A stretch of 64,000 bases of DNA from Ashinkailepas kermadecensis (Eukaryota > Arthropoda > Thecostraca > Neolepadidae): positions 476,001-540,000 of the forward strand of contig JAOTOM010005106.1 in assembly GCA_034440615.1 (NCBI GenBank). The letters run 5' to 3'. The notes under the pieces are model-generated. The model worked only from the letters and a program-made list of their open reading frames with translations. It had not been told where the DNA came from and ran no database searches. Below, one piece after another: positions 36,922-48,985 of this stretch (positions are counted from its first letter, which is position 1; each line of letters starts with the position of its first letter). The position numbers were made by a program, and so were the translations under genes.

Positions 36922-37405
36922 TCAGGTGCCCGGTGACAGACGACATGGGATCGGGAGGAGCCGGTGCCGACCCAACACCGCCCACAACGACCTGGCCAAT
37001 TGGGCGACGACATTGTCCGCGGCGGTCGTCACGTCATTTGCCGGCGGGCTCACAGCTGCACTCGCGTCTCTGGAGTCACCGCGGCGGTCGCACGTCATTT
37101 GCCGGCGGGCCCACAGCTGCACTCGCGTCTCTGGAGTCACCGCGGCGGTCGTCACGTCATTTGCCGGCGGGCCCTCAGCTGCACTCGCATCTCCGCGATC
37201 ACCGCGGCAGTCGACACGTCATTTGCCGGCGGGCCCACAGCTGCACTCGCGTCTCTGGAGTCCCCGCGGCGGTCGTCACGTCATTTGCCGGCGGGCCCAC
37301 AGCTGCACTCGCGTCTCTGGAGTCACCGCGGCGGTCGTCACGTCATTTGCCGGCGGGCCCACAGCTGCACTCGCGTCTCCGCGGTCACCGTCCCGGACGG
37401 GCGGT
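36922..37405 (+). other. Candidate exon overlapping a 62-bp tandem repeat
   Basis: An acceptor-like TGTTTTCGTCCAG ends at about 36921 and an ideal donor GGGCG|GTAAGTATA lies at 37406. All three plus frames between them are open, helped by a 62-bp unit repeated six times (37018-37391). The donor-proximal end resembles the repeat unit, so the array may derive from this exon end. I do not recognise the product. Confidence 0.3.
37018..37391 (+). repeat. 62-bp minisatellite, six units
   Basis: Units contain CACGTCATTTGCCGGCGGGC and CAGCTGCACTCGCGTCT. They differ by few substitutions and one single-base deletion in unit 2. Confidence 0.93.
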
Positions 37406-37454
37406 AAGTATACGCTCTGCGTGTGGTGGCCAGCTATTGTCGGAGCGGAAGGGC

Positions 37455-39655
37455 TGGCCGTTCACGCTTCGTCCTTCGTCACTGCTCGGACCATCAGTCC
37501 AGTGCAACGGCCGGCTGTCGATACTGTCCGGTCCTGGCTCGTCCTTCGTCACTGCTCGGACCATCGGTCCATGATGGCCGACTGTCGATACTATCCGGTC
37601 CTCGTCCTCCGTACTGCTCGACCATCAGTTCAGTAGACGGCCGGCTGTCGATACTGTCCGATCCTGGCTGGTCCTTCGTCACTGCTCGGACCATCAGTCC
37701 AGTACAACGGCGGACTGTCGATACTGTCCGGTCCTGGCTCGTCCTTCGTCACTGCTCGGACCATCGGTCCAGTGCAACGGCCGGCTGTCGATACTGTCCG
37801 GTCCTGGCTCGTCCTTCGTCACTGCTCGGACCATCAGTCCAGTGCAACGGCCGACTGTCGATACTGTCCGATCCTGTCCGGTCCTGGCTCGTCCTTCGTC
37901 ACTGCTCGGACCATCGGTCCAGTGCGATGGCCGACTGTCGATACTATCCGGTCTGGCTCGTCCTCCGTCACTGCTCGGACCATCAGTTCAGTACGACGGC
38001 CGGCTGTCGATACTGTCCGATCCTGGCTGGTCCTTCGTCACTGCTCGGACCATCAGTCCAGTACAACGGCGGACTGTCGATACTGTCCGGTCCTGGCTCG
38101 TCCTTCGTCACTGCTCGGACCATCGGTCCAGTGCAACGGCGGACTGTCGATACTGTCTGGTCCTGGCTCGTCCTTCGTCACTGCTCGGACCATCAGTCCA
38201 GTGCAACGGCCGACTGTCGATACTGTCCGGTCCTGTCCGGTCCTGGCTCGTCCTTCGTCACTGCTCGGACCATCGGTCCAGTGCGATGGCCGACTGTCGA
38301 TACTGTCCGGTCCTGGCTCGTCCTTCGTCACTGCTCGACCATCGGTCCAGTGCGATGGCCGACTGTCGATACTGTCCGGTCCTGGCTCGTCCTTCGTCAC
38401 TGCTCGGACCATCGGTCCAGTGCGATGGCCGACTGTCGATACTGTCCGGTCCTGTCCGGTCCTGGCTCGTCCTTCGTCACTGCTCGGACCATCGGTCCAG
38501 TGCGATGGCCGACTGTCGATACTGTCCGGTCCTGGCTCGTCCTTCGTCACTGCTCGGACCATCGGTCCAGTGCGATGGCCGACTGTCGATACTGTCCGGT
38601 CCTGGCTCGTCCTTCGTCACTGCTCGGACCATCGGTCCAGTGCAACGGCCGACTGTCGATACTGTCCGGTCCTGGCTCGTCCTTCGTCACTGCTCGGACC
38701 ATCGGTCCAGTGCAACGGCCGGCTGTCGATACTGTCCGATCCTGTCCGGTCCTGGCTCGTCCTTCGTCACTGCTCGGACCATCAGTCCAGTGCGATGGCC
38801 GACTGTCGATACTGTCCGGTCCTGTCCGGTCCTGGCTCGTCCTTCGTCACTGCTCGGACCATCAGTCCAGTGCAACGGCCGGCTGTCGATACTGTCCGAT
38901 CCTCGCTCGTCCTTCGTCACTGCTCGGACCATCAGTCCAGTGCAACGGCCGACTGTCGATACTGTCCGGTCCTCGCTCGTCCTTCGTCACTGCTCGGACC
39001 ATCAGTCCAGTGCGATGGCCGACTGTCGATACTGTCCGGTCCTGGCTCGTCCTTCGTCACTGCTCGGACCATCGGTCCAGTGCGATGGCCGACTGTCGAT
39101 ACTGTCCGGTCCTGTCCGGTCCTGGCTCGTCCTTCGTCACTGCTCGGACCATCAGTCCAGTGCAACGGCCGACTGTCGATACTGTCCGGTCCTGGCTCGT
39201 CCTTCGTCACTGCTCGGACCATCAGTCCAGTGCAACGGCCGGCTGTCGATACTGTCCGGTCCTGGCTCGTCCTTCGTCACTGCTCGGACCATCAGTCCAG
39301 TGCAACGGCCGGCTGTCGATACTGTCCGGTCCTGGCTCGTCCTTCGTCACTGCTCGGACCATCAGTCCAGTGCAACGGCCGACTGTCGATACTGTCCGGT
39401 CCTGTCCGGTCCTGGCTCGTCCTTCGTCACTGCTCGGACCATCAGTCCAGTGCAACGGCCGGCTGTCGATACTGTCCGGTCCTGTCCGGTCCTGGCTCGT
39501 CCTTCGTCACTGCTCGGACCATCAGTCCAGTACGACGGCCGACTGTCGATACTGTCCGGTCCTGGCTCGTCCTTCGTCACTGCTCGGACCATCAGTCCAG
39601 TACGACGGCCGACTGTCGATACTGTCCGGTCCTGGCTCGTCCTTTGTCACTGCTT
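37455..39655 (+). repeat. 70-bp minisatellite, about 31 units
   Basis: The unit runs GTCCTGGCTCGTCCTTCGTC ... GGCTGTCGATACTGTCCG (70 bases). Some units carry an extra 10-bp GTCCTGTCCG, an internal duplication of the unit joint, giving 80-bp variants. The unit has no stop in any frame, and 70 is not a multiple of three, so 640-750-codon frames occur in all three plus frames. Confidence 0.95.
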
Positions 39656-39691
39656 TCATTCCCTTCGTCGCTTAATTTCATTTTTGAACAG

Positions 39692-39811
39692 CCTGCTGGA
39701 GTATCTCATGGCACGTCGAATGACACCCACTTTATGGAAATTGAAGCCGTTACCACGAAGCACGGGGACTTAAAAAATAAGTCAATCTTTGAACTTGAAG
39801 TTCTAACTTGA
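39692..39811 (+). other. Candidate exon after the 70-bp array
   Basis: TTTCATTTTTGAACAG is a good acceptor, followed by 40 codons (beginning PAGVSHGTSNDTHFMEIEAV) to a TGA. Composition changes abruptly from the array. No family is recognised and the pairing with the donor at 37406 is only a guess. Confidence 0.25.
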
Positions 39812-39984
39812 CATGCTCCGGTTTGAAATGGTACTTGAGGGTTCACCACGGGCTATCGCTTGATACCAGATAGGTATAGGTTTGAGCAAAAACGAAAAAA
39901 TGCACGGGGATCGAAGAATCAGATTGAAACTTGACCTTTGAAATTATTTCGATTTGACTGGTGTCAATTATTTTAAATATTGAC

Positions 39985-40326
39985 TGGTGCGCACCACCCA
40001 GCCTCTGCGGGTCATCTCCAGTGTGACTGGTACGCACCACCCGGCCTCTGAGGGTCATCTCCAGTGCGACTGATACGCACTACCCAGCCTCTGAGGGTCA
40101 TCTCCAGTGCGACTGGTACGCACCACCCGGCCTCTGAGGGTCATCTCCAGTGCGACTGGTACGCACCACCCGGCCTCTGAGGGTCATCTCCAGTGCGACT
40201 GGTACGCACCACCCGGCCTCTGAGGGTCATCTCCAGTGCGACTGGTACGCACCACCCGGCCTCTGAGGGTCATCTCCAGTGCGACTGGTACGCACCACCC
40301 AGCCTCTGCGGGTCATCTCCAGTGCT
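39985..40326 (+). repeat. 43-bp minisatellite, eight units
   Basis: The unit is GTGCGACTGGTACGCACCAC plus CCGGCCTCTGAGGGTCATCTCCA. Each unit contains CATCTCCAG, which resembles an acceptor. The last one abuts unique sequence at 40327. Confidence 0.93.
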
Positions 40327-40608
40327 CGGCATCAGCCACCACTCCAGAATGAGCATCAGCGTTTGGCAGATCCGCCCCGACTGATGCCAATAACCGCACG
40401 CTAATTACCACTAGCGTGCGATTATCCAATCAATAGAGCACAGGTGCCCTCTCATTTTTATCACGGCGCCCGGGCCGCCGTAATCGTGCAGGGTAAAAAA
40501 GCGCGGCAGCTTTTGATAGCGTATCAAAGGGTTGCCGATCTGAGGGGGTGATTAGGCGCGCGCCCAGTGGCCAGCGGGGACGGGCCGACCGCACTGCCAT
40601 ATACTCAG
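40327..40608. promoter_or_regulatory. Candidate regulatory element with perfect hairpins and homeodomain/TCF-like sites
   Basis: It holds a 9-bp inverted repeat CGCACGCTA/TAGCGTGCG (40395-40403 and 40412-40420) enclosing ATTACCAC, then GATTATCC, TTTTATCACG and TAATCG. An inverted pair TTTGATA/TATCAAA (40512-40518 and 40522-40528) resembles two TCF/LEF cores. It lies between two minisatellites and is not repetitive in the window. The regulatory role is inference. Confidence 0.35.
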
Positions 40609-40695
40609 ACCGTCAGGAAGTGGTGGCCGTGGCTGACGGGCGTCAAACCCCCGTCGCCGGTCGCCGAGGAGGAGCGGCTCGTGGTGCGGCCGAGA
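40609..40695 (+). other. Candidate 87-bp exon at the left edge of the 58-bp array
   Basis: The acceptor CATATACTCAG and donor GAGA|GTGAGA enclose 29 phase-0 codons (TVRKWWPWLTGVKPPSPVAE...) with a protein-like composition. I do not recognise the family. The donor and following bases are repeated in every unit of the adjacent array, as is seen at confirmed XRCC6 exons. Confidence 0.35.
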
Positions 40696-42055
40696 GTGAG
40701 ACCTTCGTCACACCTCCCGTCCCGCCGACCGCTCTCAGTAGGAGAGGCTGAGAGTGGGACCTTCGTCACACCTCCCGTCCCGCCGACCGCTCTCGGTAGG
40801 AGAGGCTGAGAGTGGGACCTTCGTCACACCTCCCGTCCCGCCGACCGCTCTCAGTAGGAGAGGCTGAGAGTGGGACCTTCGTCACACCTCTAGTCCCGCC
40901 GACCGCTCTCAGTAGGAGAGGCTGAGAGTGGGACCTTCGTCACACCTCTAGTCCCGCCGACCGCTCTCAGTAGGAGAGGCTGAGAGTGGGACCTTCGTCA
41001 CACCTCTAGTCCCGCCGACCGCTCTCAGTAGGAGAGGCTGAGAGTGGGACCTTCGTCACACCTCTAGTCCCGCCGACCGCTCTCAGTAGGAGAGGCTGAG
41101 TGGGACCTTCTCCATGTCCCGCCGACCGCTCTCAGTAGGAGAGGCTGAGAGTGGGACCTTCGTCACACCTCCCGTCCCGCCGACCGCTCTCAGTAGGAGA
41201 GGCTGAGAGTGGGACCTTCGTCACACCTCCTCGTCCCGCCGACCGCTCTCAGTAGGAGAGGCTGAGAGTGGGACCTTCGTCACACCTCTAGTCCCGCCGA
41301 CCGCTCTCAGTAGGAGAGGCTGAGAGTGGGACCTTCGTCACACCTCTAGTCCCGCCGACCGCTCTCAGTAGGAGAGGCTGAGAGTGGGACCTTCGTCACA
41401 CCTCTAGTCCCGCCGACCGCTCTCAGTAGGAGAGGCTGAGAGTGGGACCTTCGTCACACCTCTAGTCCCGCCGACCGCTCTCAGTAGGAGAGGCTGAGAG
41501 TGGGACCTTCGTCACACCTCTAGTCCCGCCGACCGCTCTCAGTAGGAGAGGCTGAGAGTGGGACCTTCGTCACACCTCTAGTCCCGCCGACCGCTCTCAG
41601 TAGGAGAGGCTGAGAGTGGGACCTTCGTCACACCTCCCGTCCCGCCGACCGCTCTCAGTAGGAGAGGCTGAGAGTGGGACCTTCGTCACACCTCTAGTCC
41701 CGCCGACCGCTCTCAGGAGGAGAGGCTAGTGGGACCTTCGTCACACCTCCCTGTCCCGCCGACCGCTCTCAGTAGGAGAGGCTGAGAGTGGGACCTTCGT
41801 CACACCTCTAGTCCCGCCGACCGCTCTCAGTAGGAGAGGCTGAGAGTGGGACCTTCGTCACACCTCTAGTCCCGCCGACCGCTCTCAGTAGGAGAGGCTG
41901 AGAGTGGGACCTTCGTCACACCTCCCGTCCCGCCGACCGCTCTCAGTAGGAGAGGCTGAGAGTGGGACCTTCGTCACACCTCTAGTCCCACCGACCGCTC
42001 TCAGTAGGAGAGGCTGAGAGTGGGACCTTCGTCACACCTCTAGTCCCGCCGACCG
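40691..42055 (+). repeat. 58-bp minisatellite, about 24 units
   Basis: The unit is GAGAGTGGGACCTTCGTCAC + ACCTCTAGTCCCGCCGACCG + CTCTCAGTAGGAGAGGCT. The first unit has GAGAGTGAGACC, a better donor than the later GAGAGTGGGACC. Several units have CCTCCCG in place of CCTCTAG. Confidence 0.95.
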
Positions 42056-42225
42056 CTCTGCCATCGCCTGGAGCAGGCTGGCCGACCTGCTGATGACCAG
42101 GTCGGCTGTACCATGGATCTGACGAGCAAGCGCTCCCTGGGACGAACGTCCGTTTGAACTAGCTTGCTTGTAAATGGACATCTATCTCTCCGCTACTAAA
42201 TTGCGATGAAGCCAGCTGTTGTGCA

Positions 42226-42392
42226 TGGTGCGGTGTACATGGTGCGGTGTGCATAATGCGGTATGCATAATGCGGTGTGCATAATGCGGTGTGCATAATG
42301 CGGTGTGAATAATGCGGTGTGAATAATACGTTGTGCATAATACGTTGTGCATAATGCGGTGTGCGTGGTGCGGTGTGCGTGCTGCGCAAGGT
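42226..42392 (+). repeat. 14-bp minisatellite, about eleven units
   Basis: GCGGTGTGCATAAT is repeated with variants (GCGGTGTGAATAAT, ACGTTGTGCATAAT). Confidence 0.9.
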
Positions 42393-44670
42393 GTGCACGG
42401 GCGTCACTTTGTGAAGTTGATCGGGATTGGGGCAAATTACATTTTTGATGATCAAAATTGCCCGGAGGACCATTTTCATCTGGTGTACGCCCATACACCC
42501 AATGATTAAGCTTCGGTCTAATTGGACGGGGGACCAATGGTTGAGGCATACTTTTAGCGTATACAAAGTAACACCCTTGAGCGGTGTACATGCTTTGCAA
42601 GAAGAGCGTGAGAAAGAAACAAGCGTGAGTAATAATGAAGTAACTTAGCGGGAGAAATAAGCAAGAGCACTTGAGGGCCTCCAATAATCACGCACGATGG
42701 GGGCGAAAGGGCGCATTTCACCACTTTCATATTGAGAACCAATGAGTCTCGTCGCCATGATATTAATACAGGATAGGTGAATGGGCAGGGGAACTTCCTA
42801 TACTCAGGTCGTCAGCGACACAGGTCACATTATTGCAGATCAATCGGGACAACTTATAAGAATTAGTCGTTTCCATAGTTTTACCCACACCATGGATTGC
42901 AGCTATGTTTTGGAACAAAGTAAATATGTAGCCACCTGCTTGTTTTCCGAGTGCATGCCAGCGGTTAGTGGACCCCACGCTACCAGGTCCTCCACCAAGA
43001 GTGTCCTCATCAGCCAGTGCTCCACTCAAGATCTCACCTTCCTGACGGCCCCCTTTCGACAAACGACGATTGCAAGGCCGAGGCGTGGGCTTACGAACAG
43101 GGTGGCACGACCCTCTATATTTTTTTTCTGGGACTTGGAACATGAACCATATGGACGCGACATGAAAAGGGTAGACTTAGTGATTTGCACTTTCTCCCTT
43201 CCCTTTTCAAGTTTCTACGTCCTTGTGCTCGGGTATTTTATTTTCGATAGGCAGCAGCTAGAGATGAAGATACTGATGCGTGTTATGGGAAGGAGAAATC
43301 TTCCTCCGTCACGTGCTGCCTCGCTGAATTTAAGGAGGAGAGGTGCACGCTCGATAAGGCAAAGTTCGGATGGTAACAGGCTGGGCTCCAGGTAAATGGT
43401 GACAAATCGGCAAACTGGACAAGCTGTTCTACCCGCGCAGCGTGTAGGACCGGCAGATCCAGCGTGCCCACGGCCGCATTTCTCGGCATAATCCAGTGAC
43501 ACAGTTGCGGAACACAGCGCAGTGGCACCGTAACGAAGTGGTAGTCGTGCCTCTGGCTGTGGTCTACCCTATGCTCCGGCTCTGCTTTTTTTGTAATTAC
43601 TCCCCACATAATTCGCTAAAAACGTCTTCTTCTTCCTCCCCACAAGACATGTCATGCTGCACACATTACGCTATGATGTTGCTCGATCTTCCCATGCCTT
43701 CACTCGCCTTAAACTCCGAAATTCCCCAGCGGGAATTCCCACCGGTTCGAAGTGCTGGCGAGACGCACCTGCGTGTTTTGCCAGGAAGCTGAGAGGACCA
43801 CGCCAGACTTATGGCCCGATGTGACGACCGCTCTGGCGCAGGTCTACACCACTTGGCAAACACTGACCACGTCACCTCGACACGTTAGCGGCTTATTGAC
43901 TGTGCCAATATATGGTTCACATCAGGTATACGTACATACATGTGTTGTCGGTACAGCTGTAGGTACAGCGATGTAATTGTCACCGGCATTCACCAGCAGC
44001 ATGCTAAATAACGAAGGAAATGGTTAGTTTCGCCGTCGTCATCCTAGTGCTCCGTTTTCACCTTCGCAATCATCGGAAAGTCTTGTTGTGGTGGTGATTG
44101 GACACAATCTCAATTTCCCCCATTTCACACGAAGACATAATTCATAGCAATACACCTATTGAAGACGATGATTGACATCCACATTTGCGCTGTGAGTTAA
44201 TTATAGACACCTAGAAATAGCTGTAGAAACGACCCAAAAATATGAACAAGAACTTCTTATGTTACGTTGCACCGGCTCCTTGAACGCTGGTGGCTCGTGA
44301 CAGGGCGCAACAATAGTCTCTCGTGATTTCGCCATAAAAAAAACATATTTGCAGCACAACACCGTCAAAAAAACCGCTAGTGTATGTTTGTCATTGTCAG
44401 AGACACACTGACAGTCTCCTCTGAGAGAATGAAGTTGACACAAACGACGATAGACGGGGCAGCTCTCATTTTAAGTTCCGTGATTCTTCCTATATCAGAC
44501 ACAGCGCGACGACTGTCCAGCAGTTCCGAGTACATCCATATGGCCAAGCGGCAGCAAAAACTGTAGATTCGCACTCAACAACCAGGGAGCCTCAACCTCC
44601 TCGATAAAGGGATACAGATCAGAAACATTAATCACAGCAAAATTGATCCCGGCCGTAACCGGACACTCAC
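42393..44670. other. Unresolved region with overlapping open frames
   Basis: Frames at 42781-43395 (plus, 204 codons) and 43283-43609 (minus, 108 codons) overlap others on the opposite strand, and no domain, splice pattern or repeat supports them. A short plus frame near 43752 (RRTCVFCQEAERTTP) has a CxxC that recalls decayed retroelement zinc knuckles but is too short to call. Confidence 0.4.
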
Positions 44671-44742
44671 GTTAATATTTCCTTGTGCCAGTTCCCAGCG
44701 GTTTTTGGGCGAGCGTGCCGCCTTCCGGAGGATGCCGTCCAT
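44671..44742 (-). other. Candidate 72-bp exon
   Basis: On the minus strand, an acceptor (GGCTGCGCCCCAG) and a strong donor (AAC|GTGAGTGTC) enclose 24 phase-0 codons with a protein-like sequence (DGILRKAARSPKNRWELAQG plus NIN). No family is recognised. It sits about 100 bases 5' (minus-strand sense: downstream) of the 32-bp array. Confidence 0.4.
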
Positions 44743-44839
44743 CTGGGGCGCAGCCGGCTAATGGCGGCTGACGTGTGGGAGAGCTGCGATAACCACAGCT
44801 CCGCTGTCCGCCCACCTCGCAGGGCGGCACCTCTCGCGT

Positions 44840-47800
44840 CCGGCGACCGGTCGGGTCACGCGAGCGACACACTGCGACCGGCGGTACAGTCGGGTCACGT
44901 GAGGGGGCACACCGCGGCCGGTCGGGTCACGTGAGGGGTCACACCGTGGCCGGTCGGGTCACGTGAGGGTCACACCGCGGCCGGTCGGGTCACGTCAAGG
45001 GTCACACCGCAGCCGGTCGGGTCACGTCAGGGGTCACACCGCGGCCGGTCGGGTCACGGGGTCACACCGCCGTCGGGTCACCTAGGGTCACACCGCGGCC
45101 GGTCGGGTCACGTCAAGGGTCACACCGCGGCCGGTCGGGTCACGTCAAGGGTCACACCGCGGCCGGTCGGGTCACGTGAGGGGTCACACCGCGGCCGGTC
45201 GGGTCACGTGAGGGGTCACACCGCGGCCGGTCGGGTCACGTCAGGGGTCACACCGCGGCCGGTCGGGTCACGTCAGGGGTCACACCGCGGCCGGTCGGGT
45301 CACGTCAAGGGTCACACCGCGGCCGGTCGGGTCACGTCAAGGGTCACACCGCGGCCGGTCGGGTCATGGGTCACACCGCGGCCGGTCGGGGGTACACCGC
45401 GGCCGGTCGGGTCACGTCAGGGGTCACACCGCGGCCGGTCGGTCACGTAGGGGTCACACCGCGGCCGGTCGGGTCACGTCAGGGGTCACACCGCGGCCGG
45501 TCGGGTCACGTCAAGGGTCACACCGCGGCCGGTCGGGTCACGTCAGGGGTCACACCGCGGCCGGTCGGGTCACGTCGGGTCACGTAAGGGTCACACCGCG
45601 GCCGGTCGGGTCACGTCGTAGGGGTCACACCGCGGCCGGTCGGGTCACGTGAGGGGTCACACCGCGGCCGGTCGGGTCACGTCAAGGGTCACACCGCGGC
45701 CGGTCGGGTCACGTGAGGGGTCACACCGCGGCCGGTCGGGTCACGTCAAGGGTCACACCGCGGCCGGTCGGGTCACGTCAAGGGTCACACCGCGGCCGGT
45801 CGGGTCACGTCAGGGGTCAGCACCGCGGCCGGTCGGGTCACGTGAGGGGTCACACCGCGGCCGGTCGGGTCACGTCAAGGGTCACACCGCGGCCGGTCGG
45901 GTCACGTCCAGGGGTCACACCGCGGCCGGTCGGGTCACGTCAGGGGTCACACCGCGGCCGGTCGGGTCACGTGAGGGGTCACACCGCGGCCGGTCGGGTT
46001 ACGTAAGGGTCACACCGCGGCCGGTCGGGTCACGTCAAGGGGTCACACCGCGGCCGGTCGGGTCACGTGAGGGGTCACACCGCGGCCGGTCGGGTCACGT
46101 CAGGGGTCACACCGCGGCCGGTCGGGTCACGTGAGGGGTCACACCGCGGCCGGTCGGGTCACGTGTCAGGGGTCACACCGCGGCCGGTCGGGTCACGTCA
46201 AGGGGTCACACCGCGGCCGGTCGGGTCACGTCGAGGGGTCACACCGCGGCCGGTCGGGTCACGTCAAGGGGTCACACCGCGGCCGGTCGGGTCACGTTAT
46301 GGGTCACACCGCGGGCCGGTCGGGTCACGTCAAGGGTCACACCGCGGCCGGTCGGGTCACGTCAAGGGTCACACCGCGGCCGGTCGGGTCACGTCAAGGG
46401 TCACACCGCGGCCGGTCGGGTCACGTGATGGGTCACACCGCGGCCGGTCGGGTCACGTTATGGGTCACACCGCGGGCCGGTCGGGTCACGTCAAGGGTCA
46501 CACCGCGGCCGGTCGGGTCACGTGAGGGGTCACACCGCGGCCGGTCGGGTCACGTCAAGGGTCACACCGCGGCCGGTCGGGTCACGTGAGGGGTCACACC
46601 GCGGCCGGTCGGGTCACGTGAGGGGTCACACCGCGGCCGGTCGGGTCACGTCAGGGGTCACACCGCGGCCGGTCGGGTCACGTCAGGGGTCACACCGCGG
46701 CCGGTCGGGTCACGTGAGGGGTCACACCGCGGCCGGTCGGGTCACGTGAGGGGTCACACCGCGGCCGGTCGGGTCACGTGAGGGGTCACACCGCGGCCGG
46801 TCGGGTCACGTCAAGGGTCACACCGCGGCCGAGTCGGGTCACGTGAGGGGTCACACCGCGGCCGGTCGGGTCACGTGAGGGGTCACACCGCGGCCGGTCG
46901 GGTCACGTGAGGGGTCACACCGCGGCCGGTCGGGTCACGTTATGGGTCACACCGCGGGCCGGTCGGGTCACGTCAAGGGTCACACCGCGGCCGGTCGGGT
47001 CACGTGAGGGGGTCACACCGCGGCCGGTCGGGTCACGTCAAGGGTCACACCGCGGCCGGTCGGGTCACGTGAGGGGGCACACCGCGGCCGGTCGGGTCAC
47101 TCGTGAGGGGTCACACCGCGGCCGGTCGGGTCATAGGTCACACCGGGCGGTCGGGTCAAGGGTCACACCGCGGCCGGTCGGGTCACGTCAAGGGTCACAC
47201 CGCGGCCGGTCGGGTCACGTGAGGGGTCACACCGCGGCCGGTCGGGTCACGTCAGGGGTCACACCGCGGCCGGTCGGGTCACGTGAGGGGTCACACCGCG
47301 GCCGGTCGGGTCACGTCAAGGGTCACACCGCGGCCGGTCGGGTCACGTGAGGGGTCACACCGCGGCCGGTCGGGTCACGTCAAGGGTCACACCGCGGCCG
47401 GTCGGGTCACGTGAGGGGTCACACCGTGGCCGGTCGGGTCAAGTGAGGAGTCACACCGCGGCCGGTCGGGTCACGTCGAGGGGTCACACCGCGGCCGGTC
47501 GGGTCACGTGAGGGGTCACACCGCGGCCGGTCGGGTCACGTGAGGGGTCACACCGCGGCCGGTCGGGTCACGTGAGGGGTCACACCGCGGCCGGTCGGGT
47601 CACGTGAGGGGTCACACCGCGGCCGGTCGGGTCACGTGAGGGGTCACACCGCGGCCGGTCGGGTCACGTCAAGGGTCACACCGCGGCCGGTCGGGTCACG
47701 TCAGGGGTCACACCGCGGCCGGTCGGGTCACGTCAAGGGTCACACCGCGGCCGGTCGGGTCACGTAGGGTCAACGGGGGGGTCACACCGCGGCCGGTCGG

Positions 47801-48985
47801 GTCACGTCAAGGGTCACACCGCGGCCGGTCGGGTCACGTCAAGGGTCACACCGCGGCCGGTCGTCACGGGGTCACACCGCGGCCGGTCGGGTCACGTCAA
47901 GGGTCACACCGCAGCCGGTCGGGCCACGTTATGGGTCACACCGCGGCCGGTCGGGTCACGTTATGGGTCACACCGCGGGCCGGTCGGGTCACGTCAAGGG
48001 TCACACCGCAGCCGGTCGGGCCACGTTATGGGTCACACCGCGGCCGGTCGGGTCACGTTATGGGTCACACCGCGGGCCGGTCGGGTCACGTCAAGGGTCA
48101 CACCGCGGCCGGTCGGGTCACGTGAGGGGTCACACCGCGGCCGGGTCGGATCACGTCAAGGGTCACACCGCGGCCGGTCGGGTCACGTGAGGGGTCACAC
48201 CGCGGCCGGTCGGGTACGTCAAATGGGTCACACCGCGGCCGGTCGGGTCACGTGAGGGGTCACACCGCGGCCGGGTCGGATCACGTCAAGGGTCACACCG
48301 CGGCCGGTCGGGTCACGTCAAGGGTCACACCGCGGCCGGTCGGGTCACGTCAAGGGTCACACCGCGGCCGGTCGGGTCACGTCAAGGGTCACACCGCGGC
48401 CGGTCGGGTCACGTCAAGGGTCACACCGCGGCCGGTCGGGTCACGTGAGGGGTCACACCGCGGCCGGTCGGGTCACGTCAAGGGTCACACCGCGGCCGGT
48501 CGGGTCACGTGAGGGGTCACACCGCGGCCGGTCGGGTCACGTGAGGGGTCACACCGCGGCCGGTCGGGTCACGTCAAGGGTCACACCGCGGCCGGTCGGG
48601 TCACGTGAGGGGTCACACCGCGGCCGGTCGGGTCACGTGATGGGTCACACCGCAGCCGATCGGGTCACGTGATGAGTCACACCGCAGCCGGTTGGGTCAC
48701 GTTATGGGTCACACCGCGGGCCGGTCGGGTCACGTTATGGGTCACACCGCGGGCCGGTCGGGTCACGTCAAGGGTCACACCGCAGCCGGTCGGGTCACGT
48801 CAAGGGTCACACCGCAGCCGGTCGGGTCACGTCAAGGGTCACACCGCGGCCGGTCGGGTCACGTCAAGGGTCACACCGCAGCCGGTCGGGTCACATCAAG
48901 GGTCACACCGCGGCCGGTCGGGTCACGTCAAGGGTCACACCGCAGCCGGTCGGGTCACGTGAGGGGTCACACCGCGGCCGGCCGA
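44840..48985 (+). repeat. 32-bp minisatellite, about 128 units
   Basis: The unit is GTCACACCGCGGCCGGTCGG + GTCACGTGAGGG. Two main variants differ at GTCACGTGAGGG versus GTCACGTCAAGG, and a third has GTCACGTTATGG with CGCGGGCCGG. Variants cluster and recur in blocks (for example around 46250-46480 and 47900-48100), indicating block duplications. Many units carry the E-box CACGTG and all carry CCGCGG-like cores. Confidence 0.97.

Noticed and set aside
37423..39811. Plus-strand open frames of 640-750 codons
   Set aside because: They are created by a 70-bp unit with no stop in any frame. All three plus frames are open and encode the same peptides in rotation, so there is no evidence of a protein.
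42781..43395. 204-codon plus-strand ORF as a gene
   Set aside because: No domain, no splice context and an overlapping 126-codon frame on the other strand. The length can occur by chance.
43752..43976. Zinc-finger gene starting RRTCVFCQE
   Set aside because: A single CxxC without the rest of a finger and no supporting splice sites.
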